Positions 58,750 to 64,000 of a stretch of 64,000 nt of DNA are shown piece by piece. The position numbers were made by a program, and so were the translations under genes. Below the pieces are notes generated by a model, which saw only the letters and a program-made list of their open reading frames with translations, did no database searches and had not been told where the DNA came from. The DNA comes from Thermodesulforhabdus norvegica. GTDB lineage: Bacteria; Desulfobacterota; Syntrophobacteria; Syntrophobacterales; Thermodesulforhabdaceae. Positions within the stretch are counted from its first letter, which is position 1; each line of letters begins with the position of its first letter. The stretch is taken from positions 28,267 to 92,266 of the forward strand of contig NZ_FOUU01000003.1 in NCBI RefSeq assembly GCF_900114975.1, written 5' to 3'.

Positions 58750-59646
58750 TCAACCCCGTCTCTCCAGGAGATATAAAGCTATGGCTCTGAGGGGTTCGGC
58801 GTCAGCCCCGAACACCTCAATTGCTTCAACGGCCCTATTTACGTGCTCCTCGGCCGCCCTCCTGCTCTCTTCAATTCCCATAAGAGCAGGGTAGGTCTTT
58901 TTGTTTTTCTGTAAATCCGACCCCGGGGATTTACCCATTTGATCAAAATTTCCGATAAGGTCAAGCAAATCATCAGTTATCTGGAAAGCCAGGCCAAAGT
59001 GATGACCGTATCGCCTGAAGCGTTCGAGGTCTTTATCGCCGGCTCCTCCAAGCAGGGCACCTGAAACGACCGAAGCCGTGAGCAACGCCCCGGTTTTCTT
59101 CGTGTGCATGTACTCAATTGTCGCCAGATCCACATCACTCCTGTTTTCGCACTCCAGATCTATGACCTGACCGCCTATCATCCCACGAAAGCCGGCAGCC
59201 TGAGCAATCAGGCCTATTACTTCTAAAAGCAGAGAAGCGTCAGCTCCGTTGGTGGCCGCTCCGGCAATAAGCTCGAAAGCGTAAGTGAGCAGAAGATCCC
59301 CTGCAAGTATTGCCACGCCTTCACCGAAGACTTTGTGGTTAGTGGGTTTGCCACGCCTGAAATCGTCGTTGTCCATTGCGGGCAGATCGTCGTGGATAAG
59401 AGAATAGGTGTGGATCATCTCAAGGGCGCAGGCAACGGGGTAAAGGGCAGGGGAGTTTCCCTTCAGCGCATCGTGGGCGGCAATGCAAAGGATCGGTCTG
59501 ATTCTTTTACCGCCGGCAAAAAGGCTGTACCTCGCAGCCTCAACTACCCTGGCTTCAAGCCCGCTCGTCTGAGGGAGAAACCTTTCCAGAGCTTCGTCAA
59601 CTCTGGCTTTCTGCTCTTTGAGGTATGCGGAAAGATTAAATTCCAT
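58750..59646 (-). CDS. ispA: Polyprenyl (farnesyl/geranylgeranyl) diphosphate synthase
   Basis: 298 residues. First aspartate-rich motif DDLPAMDNDD and second DDLLD, with GGKRIRPILC; small residues near the first motif do not fix product length. It joins IPP and DMAPP. Lies between xseB (overlap 11 bp) and dxs. Confidence 0.94.
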   Translation of the reverse strand: MEFNLSAYLKEQKARVDEALERFLPQTSGLEARVVEAARYSLFAGGKRIRPILCIAAHDALKGNSPALYPVACALEMIHTYSLIHDDLPAMDNDDFRRGKPTNHKVFGEGVAILAGDLLLTYAFELIAGAATNGADASLLLEVIGLIAQAAGFRGMIGGQVIDLECENRSDVDLATIEYMHTKKTGALLTASVVSGALLGGAGDKDLERFRRYGHHFGLAFQITDDLLDLIGNFDQMGKSPGSDLQKNKKTYPALMGIEESRRAAEEHVNRAVEAIEVFGADAEPLRAIALYLLERRG

Positions 59647-59947
59647 TTTTTCCTCTCCCGGGATCAGACCTCCAACCCTGGGTTTCGTCGTCGTCAGATC
59701 CGGGGTTGAAGGCTTCCACAGTCCACCTCTGATTGGTTTCCCTGATCACCTTTTGCACTTTTTGCTCGGCTTCATCAAGGCGTTTCTGACAGAATTCAAC
59801 GAGCTTCATGCCTTCGACGAACATTTCTATAGCAGCTTCCAGGGGGATCTGCCCGCCTTCCAGCTCCTGAACTATGAACTCAAGTCGTTCAAAGGCTTCC
59901 TCCAGGGTAACGGCTCTGACGGGGTCACTGCGTTTTTTCCCGGTCAT
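59636..59947 (-). CDS. xseB: Exodeoxyribonuclease VII small subunit
   Basis: 103 residues from ATG 59947. Helical hairpin with LEEAFERLEFIVQELEGGQI, PLEAAIEMFVEGMKL and RLDEAEQKVQ, the family core; the acidic tail of about 30 residues is longer than in E. coli. An upstream ATG at 59968 is possible. Overlaps xseA and ispA. Confidence 0.93.
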   Translation of the reverse strand: MTGKKRSDPVRAVTLEEAFERLEFIVQELEGGQIPLEAAIEMFVEGMKLVEFCQKRLDEAEQKVQKVIRETNQRWTVEAFNPGSDDDETQGWRSDPGRGKNGI

Positions 59948-61331
59948 CAAACTTCTCCACTCCCTCAAGTCTTTCGTTTACGGTACACCTGAGACCACCT
60001 GAAGCCAGCAGGACATTTACCTCCTCGCCCACCTCAACTCCGGAAGCCTCCTTCAACAGGGTCCCATCAGAGGATCTTGTCACAATTGCATACCCTCTTT
60101 CAAGCACTCTGTAAGGACTGAGCATTCTCAAGGACGTCTCTGCCTTCTTCAACCTGACGGAACCGTCCTTCAGAACATTTGCAATTCCCCGGTTCAACTC
60201 ACGATAAAGATCACCTAGGCGGCGCTTTTTTTCCTCTATTTTTTGAGGGCCAAAGGCGATCATAAGCTTTGCTTCCAGTAATTCCCGGGTTCTTTGCTTG
60301 CCTTCAATAAGCCCTTTTACCGCCCGTATAATCCTTTCCTGACGGTCGTCGAGATAAAGCCTTTTGTCGTCCACCCATCTCTGGGGATCTCTGAGTCTTT
60401 TCCGGTTGAAGTCCAGCCTGTTTTTGTACCGATCCAGAAGATGCAGTATTGAGGTGATAAGAGTAGCTTGAATCCTGCCGGCTTTTTCCAGAATTTCCTT
60501 CTGGCGTTTAACTATGATTTCTGCCGCCGCCGTGGGAGTCGGCGCCCGGCAGTCGGCGACAAAATCACAGATTGTATAATCGATTTCATGACCCACGGCG
60601 GAAATTGTGGGAACCACACAGCCTGCCACCGCTCTGGCCACTCCTTCGTCGTTGAAAGCCCACAGGTCTTCGATACTGCCTCCCCCTCTGCCCACAATAA
60701 CCACGTCCCAGGGAAAGGCCCGTGCGTTCTCGTTAATCCATTCGATGGCTTTGACGATCTCTGCGGGGGCAACTTCACCCTGCACCTGAACCGGAAGAAG
60801 CGTGACGCTTACGCCCAGAGGCGCGCTCTTGAGGATTCTCAGGATGTCTCTTATGGCCGCACCGGTCGGCGAGGTTACGACCAGAATGTGCTTCGGACAA
60901 AGGGGAAGCGGTTTTTTTCTGGCTTCGTCGAAAAGACCCTCCTGAAACAGCTTCTTTTTTAACTCCTCGAAAGCGGCCTGAAGTGCACCGAGCCCCCTGG
61001 GCTCCATGATTTCAACTATAATCTGGTACTCGCCACGGGGCTGATAAAGGCTTATCCTGCCGAAGCAAATCACTTCCATGCCGTCCTTTGGCGAAAATCG
61101 AATTGCAGGCCGGGTACCTCTGAAGCATACGGCCCTGATCTGGGCGAACTGATCCTTAAGGGTAAAGTACATGTGACCCGACGACGGAATGCGCAGGTTG
61201 GATATTTCACCGGTAACCCAGACGAAGGGAAACTCGTTTTCGAGAACCCGGGCTATTTCACGGGTAAGCTCGCTTACCGTGAGGAGCGGTATTGTTCCGT
61301 CTTTTGTTGCCGCTTCAATAAAATCCATCAT
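59925..61331 (-). CDS. xseA: Exodeoxyribonuclease VII large subunit
   Basis: 468 residues. N-terminal OB fold (TVSELTREIARVLENEFPFV, MYFTLKD), the catalytic-type GRGGGSIEDLWAFNDEGVAR with IDYTICDFVADCRAPTPTAA, then a long coiled-coil region that joins XseB subunits. First gene of the xseA-xseB-ispA-dxs-tlyA run. Confidence 0.96.
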   Translation of the reverse strand: MMDFIEAATKDGTIPLLTVSELTREIARVLENEFPFVWVTGEISNLRIPSSGHMYFTLKDQFAQIRAVCFRGTRPAIRFSPKDGMEVICFGRISLYQPRGEYQIIVEIMEPRGLGALQAAFEELKKKLFQEGLFDEARKKPLPLCPKHILVVTSPTGAAIRDILRILKSAPLGVSVTLLPVQVQGEVAPAEIVKAIEWINENARAFPWDVVIVGRGGGSIEDLWAFNDEGVARAVAGCVVPTISAVGHEIDYTICDFVADCRAPTPTAAAEIIVKRQKEILEKAGRIQATLITSILHLLDRYKNRLDFNRKRLRDPQRWVDDKRLYLDDRQERIIRAVKGLIEGKQRTRELLEAKLMIAFGPQKIEEKKRRLGDLYRELNRGIANVLKDGSVRLKKAETSLRMLSPYRVLERGYAIVTRSSDGTLLKEASGVEVGEEVNVLLASGGLRCTVNERLEGVEKFDDREKTQ

Positions 61332-61343
61332 CCGACCTTCCCC

Positions 61344-62435
61344 CTACTGAAAAAGCCTTGGGTCCATTGCGTCCCTCAGCGCTTCACCCACGAGGTTATA
61401 AGCCGTTATTGTGATAAATATGGCCAGCCCGGGAAAGAGGGTCAACCACCAGGCGAATTCTATGTAATCCCGGCTCTGACTGAGAATATCTCCCCAGCTC
61501 GGGGTTGGGGGCGGCACGCCGAACCCCAGGAAACTCAGACTGGATTCCGTCAAAATCGCACCTGCTATGCCGAATACCACAGAAACCAGAACGGGCGCCA
61601 TGGCGTTGGGAAGCATGTGCACGAAAATAATTCGGGCGTGGGAAGTGCCAAGAGCGCGGGATGCCGTGACGAAGTCGAGGTTTTTCAGCTTCAGAAACTC
61701 CGCTCTCACGAATCGGGCTATTCCCGTCCACCCCGTTACGCCGATCACGACCATAATGTTGTATATGCTCGGCGGGAGAAAGGCTATTATTGCTATTATG
61801 AGAAAGAAAGTGGGGATCGTCATCATGATTTCGATAAGCCTGTTTATCAGTTGATCGACCCAACCACCGAAGTATCCCGCCATACCGCCCAGTATAATGC
61901 CAAAAACCGCCGCAATCCCAACCGACACCATGCCGACGGAAAGAGATATGCGGGAGCCGTGAATCATCCTGCTGAGCACATCCCGGCCTCTGTCGTCCGT
62001 TCCCAGCCAGTGTTTTCCGCCGGGGGGTTGAAGGATTTCAAAGAGGTTGTGCTCGGTTGGTGAGTAGGGAACCGGGGGCCACAATATCCATCCTCTGACC
62101 GGGTTTTCCATCTTCTGAAAAGGAGAAATTCCCTTAACCCCGCGGAGTTTTTTCCAGTCCAGAAGAATTTCCCTTCTCCGGTCCTTTCCCGTCACGACGG
62201 TTTTTGCATAACCCTTGCCCTCCAGAATGGGAAAGAACAGTCTGCCCTCTGCGTAAACACAAAGAGGTTTGTTGTTGGCAAGCAAAGGGGCCAGGATTGC
62301 GATGAGGGCCAGCCAGATTATAAAGACAACCCCAACCATGGCCGGCCTGTTTTTCCTGAACCTGTTCCATACCGCACTCCAATAGGAACGGGGCTTTTCG
62401 TAAAGCACCTCGTCTGTGGGCGGCTGGTTTAACAT
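61344..62435 (-). CDS. Peptide ABC transporter permease, YejE/OppC-like
   Basis: 363 residues. The permease signature is HWLGTDDRGRDVLSRMIHGS then the EAA loop AEFLKLKNLDFVTASRALGT. Between the first two helices is a periplasmic loop of about 90 residues with NPVRGWILWPPVPYSP, which matches the YejE variant (microcin C/peptide importer) better than OppC/DppC. It is downstream of a YejB-like gene. ATPase and binding-protein genes are outside the window. Confidence 0.88.
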   Translation of the reverse strand: MLNQPPTDEVLYEKPRSYWSAVWNRFRKNRPAMVGVVFIIWLALIAILAPLLANNKPLCVYAEGRLFFPILEGKGYAKTVVTGKDRRREILLDWKKLRGVKGISPFQKMENPVRGWILWPPVPYSPTEHNLFEILQPPGGKHWLGTDDRGRDVLSRMIHGSRISLSVGMVSVGIAAVFGIILGGMAGYFGGWVDQLINRLIEIMMTIPTFFLIIAIIAFLPPSIYNIMVVIGVTGWTGIARFVRAEFLKLKNLDFVTASRALGTSHARIIFVHMLPNAMAPVLVSVVFGIAGAILTESSLSFLGFGVPPPTPSWGDILSQSRDYIEFAWWLTLFPGLAIFITITAYNLVGEALRDAMDPRLFQ

Positions 62436-62449
62436 AAACGGGATCTCCT

Positions 62450-63448
62450 CTACTCCAGCTTTATTCTGGGATCAAGCAGGGCATAAAGTATGTCCGAAAG
62501 TACGAGCCCGATAAGGGTGAGCAGGGCGGATATGGTCGTAAGGGCCATAATTACCGGATAGTCACGGGAAAGAACTGCTTCGAAGCCAAGCTGACCCATA
62601 CCGGGTATGGAAAAGATGCTTTCGATGATAACGCTTCCTCCAAAAAGGGCAGGGAGCAAATAGGCGGCCAGCGTAACGATGGGTAGAAGAGCGTTCCTCA
62701 GGGCATGCTTCATTATAACCACCCGCTCTTCGAGGCCCTTGGCTCTGGCAGTTCTTATGTAGTCCTCCCGGATTACCTCCAGCAACTCCGAGCGCATCAA
62801 TCTGGACAGGTATGCCCATCCACCGTAGCTGAGGCAGAACACGGGAAGCACAAGATGCCACATTCGATCGAGAAACCACTTCCAGAAAGGCCACTGATCG
62901 GCCTGCAGAGATGAAATTCCGTATACCGGGAAAAGATCCCAGTATTCACCCCCTCCGAAAAGCATAATGAGTATCACCGCCACCCAGAAAGAGGGGAGTG
63001 AATAGAGGGCGAAGAAGAGGATTGTCAGGAATCGATCCCACTTGCTTCCCGACTTGACCGCTGAAAAAACACCCGCCGGAATGGCGATGACGTATATTAA
63101 AAGGAAAGACAGCACGTTAAGTTGAAGCGTTACGGGGAGACGCTCTTTGATTTTCTCCCATACGTCCCTGTGATCCTTATAGGATTTTCCGAAATCCAGC
63201 ATTACGACTCTTTTGAGCCACATAAGGTACTGAACCGGTAGGGGTTTATCCAGCCCGTAAAGCCTTTTCGTCTCTTCGATTATTTGCTTTGTGGTGGCCG
63301 TGTCGGAAATCTGACCTTCTGCCGTAAACTGGAGTTTCATCAGAATAGGGTTTCCCGGAGCCAGTTGAATGATCAGGAAAGTCAGAAAGGTAATTCCGAA
63401 AAAGGTGGGTATCATGTGGAGTATGCGTTTTAGTATGTATGCCTTCAC
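62450..63448 (-). CDS. Peptide ABC transporter permease, YejB/DppB-like
   Basis: 332 residues, about six helices. LFGGGEYWDLFPVYGI and LSRDYPVIMALT match YejB; the EAA loop is TARAKGLEERVVIMKHALRN. First visible gene of the importer pair. Its upstream region is the long intergenic stretch with the CRISPR-like leader on the opposite side. Confidence 0.88.
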   Translation of the reverse strand: MKAYILKRILHMIPTFFGITFLTFLIIQLAPGNPILMKLQFTAEGQISDTATTKQIIEETKRLYGLDKPLPVQYLMWLKRVVMLDFGKSYKDHRDVWEKIKERLPVTLQLNVLSFLLIYVIAIPAGVFSAVKSGSKWDRFLTILFFALYSLPSFWVAVILIMLFGGGEYWDLFPVYGISSLQADQWPFWKWFLDRMWHLVLPVFCLSYGGWAYLSRLMRSELLEVIREDYIRTARAKGLEERVVIMKHALRNALLPIVTLAAYLLPALFGGSVIIESIFSIPGMGQLGFEAVLSRDYPVIMALTTISALLTLIGLVLSDILYALLDPRIKLE

Positions 63449-63805
63449 GGAGCCTTCTCCTTCCGGGTTCGGGCAGGTTCTCCGGCGGGGGACCGCCCGC
63501 CTTTCGTAAAAAGCCGGTTCGGAGATAATGTACGGGAAAGGCCGAAGAGGTCAACAGAGAAGGGGCTTATACTGTTACGACCGGATGTGGTGGTATCGTT
63601 TTACCTTTCCGGCAGCTCTCCTTCCGCTCTTTGAGTTGTTAAGGGCACTGATTGCCTTTACCGGAGGTTGCCGGGCTTAGGGGTTCCGCAGGAGAAACTG
63701 AAAGTAAGCCCCATAACTTCACAGGTGTTAGGAATCCGGAGTGCCGGGGTGGGTTTTAAATGTTCGGGAATTGCCCGATTTTGCAACGGTGGAATGAGGG
63801 TTTGC
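63449..63805. other. Non-coding stretch upstream of yejB-like gene
   Basis: About 360 bases with no supported gene. It should contain the promoter of the permease genes. Some GC-rich hairpin-like segments are present but none strong enough to name. Confidence 0.4.
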
Positions 63806-63964
63806 GGAGGTTTACCGAAGTAAGCAAATCTAGTAATTTCAGGTATTTATCTTCTTTTCAGGGCTGTTTTAGCGAGGACTAAAATCATCGGGACGCCCTT
63901 TTTGGGGGAGGTTTACCGAAAAGTGCTTGACGGCTTAATGATTTCGTGTATTTATAAGGACGCA
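63806..63964 (+). promoter_or_regulatory. Candidate CRISPR leader with duplicated motif and promoter
   Basis: A 14-base motif GGAGGTTTACCGAA occurs twice, at 63806-63819 and 63907-63920. Each copy is followed by a near-identical box, ATTTCAGGTATTTAT (63836-63850) and ATTTCGTGTATTTAT (63941-63955), so the leader appears partly duplicated. Right before the repeat-like sequence, TTGACG (63927-63932), a 17-bp spacer and ATTTAT (63950-63955) form a promoter that would start RNA at about 63962. A small TTTTAG/CTAAAA hairpin (63867-63884) lies between the copies. Confidence 0.5.
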
Positions 63965-64000
63965 GTCGGAAAGCTTGACCCGATTCGAGGGGATTGCGAC
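63965..64000 (+). CRISPR. Candidate first CRISPR repeat (36 nt), array truncated by window edge
   Basis: The last 36 bases begin GTCG and end CGAC, a terminal inverted match, and hold an internal CCC-GATTCGA-GGG hairpin. The last eight bases, ATTGCGAC, resemble the ATTGAAAC-type 5' handle of many type I/III repeats, which agrees with transcription from the leader at left. A single unit cannot prove an array; repeats must follow outside. Confidence 0.5.

Noticed and set aside
61173..62063. A 296-codon + strand frame across xseA and the YejE-like gene
   Set aside because: It spans two certain genes on the other strand and has no known domain.

Overview
The window is about 64 kb of a Gram-negative bacterial chromosome. 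It carries outer-membrane TonB receptors, a DegP-type protease, TRAP and ABC importers and a LolD-type ATPase. The mix of genes (TAXI-TRAP/BKACE, a cysteine synthase-CysRS-like fusion, a DAHP synthase-prephenate dehydratase fusion, paired Hsp20s, an RSH stress protein) best fits a Desulfobacterota (former delta-proteobacterial) lineage, perhaps a thermophilic Syntrophobacteria-like organism. That placement is inference; no rRNA or tRNA gene was seen.

Layout. 1-3030: the start of a beta-hydroxyacid dehydrogenase gene (cut by the left edge) diverges from a cysteine synthase fused to a degenerate CysRS-like domain. 3100-9280: two TonB-dependent uptake loci, one with a DUF4198 periplasmic protein, one with a metal-chelate/B12-type binding protein. 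9430-11006: a decayed patch with an IS1-type transposase remnant and a broken coiled-coil gene. 11140-13275: a complete phenylalanine attenuation unit (promoter, leader peptide with a run of six Phe codons, alternative hairpins, terminator) in front of a DAHP synthase-prephenate dehydratase-ACT fusion. 13272-19135: transglutaminase-like, VanZ-like, DUF72, a second binding protein, two Hsp20s and an orphan recombinase-like domain. 19235-25249: radical SAM, MarC, TAXI-TRAP transporter and a beta-keto acid cleavage enzyme.

25280-41736 is the most unusual block. Twelve same-strand, mostly overlapping genes encode four glycosyltransferases, a cysteine-cluster protein, a methyltransferase, a split FtsX/LolD-type ABC system whose large permease (1625 aa) carries a degenerate M28-peptidase ectodomain, a 49-residue zinc-ribbon protein, and two large polytopic membrane proteins. 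A strong terminator follows. It looks like one operon that builds and exports a glycosylated envelope product; its function is not known to me.

41942-63448 is mostly housekeeping: an RSH protein with a probably dead synthetase domain, DegP/HtrA, lactate dehydrogenase, YhbY, a sigma-70 factor, Hpt, a zinc-ribbon/DUF3426 protein, SerS, two HU/IHF proteins, acylphosphatase, LigA, a nucleoside phosphorylase, the tlyA-dxs-ispA-xseB-xseA cluster and YejE/YejB-like permeases. The last ~200 bases look like a CRISPR leader, and the window ends exactly at the end of a candidate 36-nt first repeat, so an array may lie just outside.
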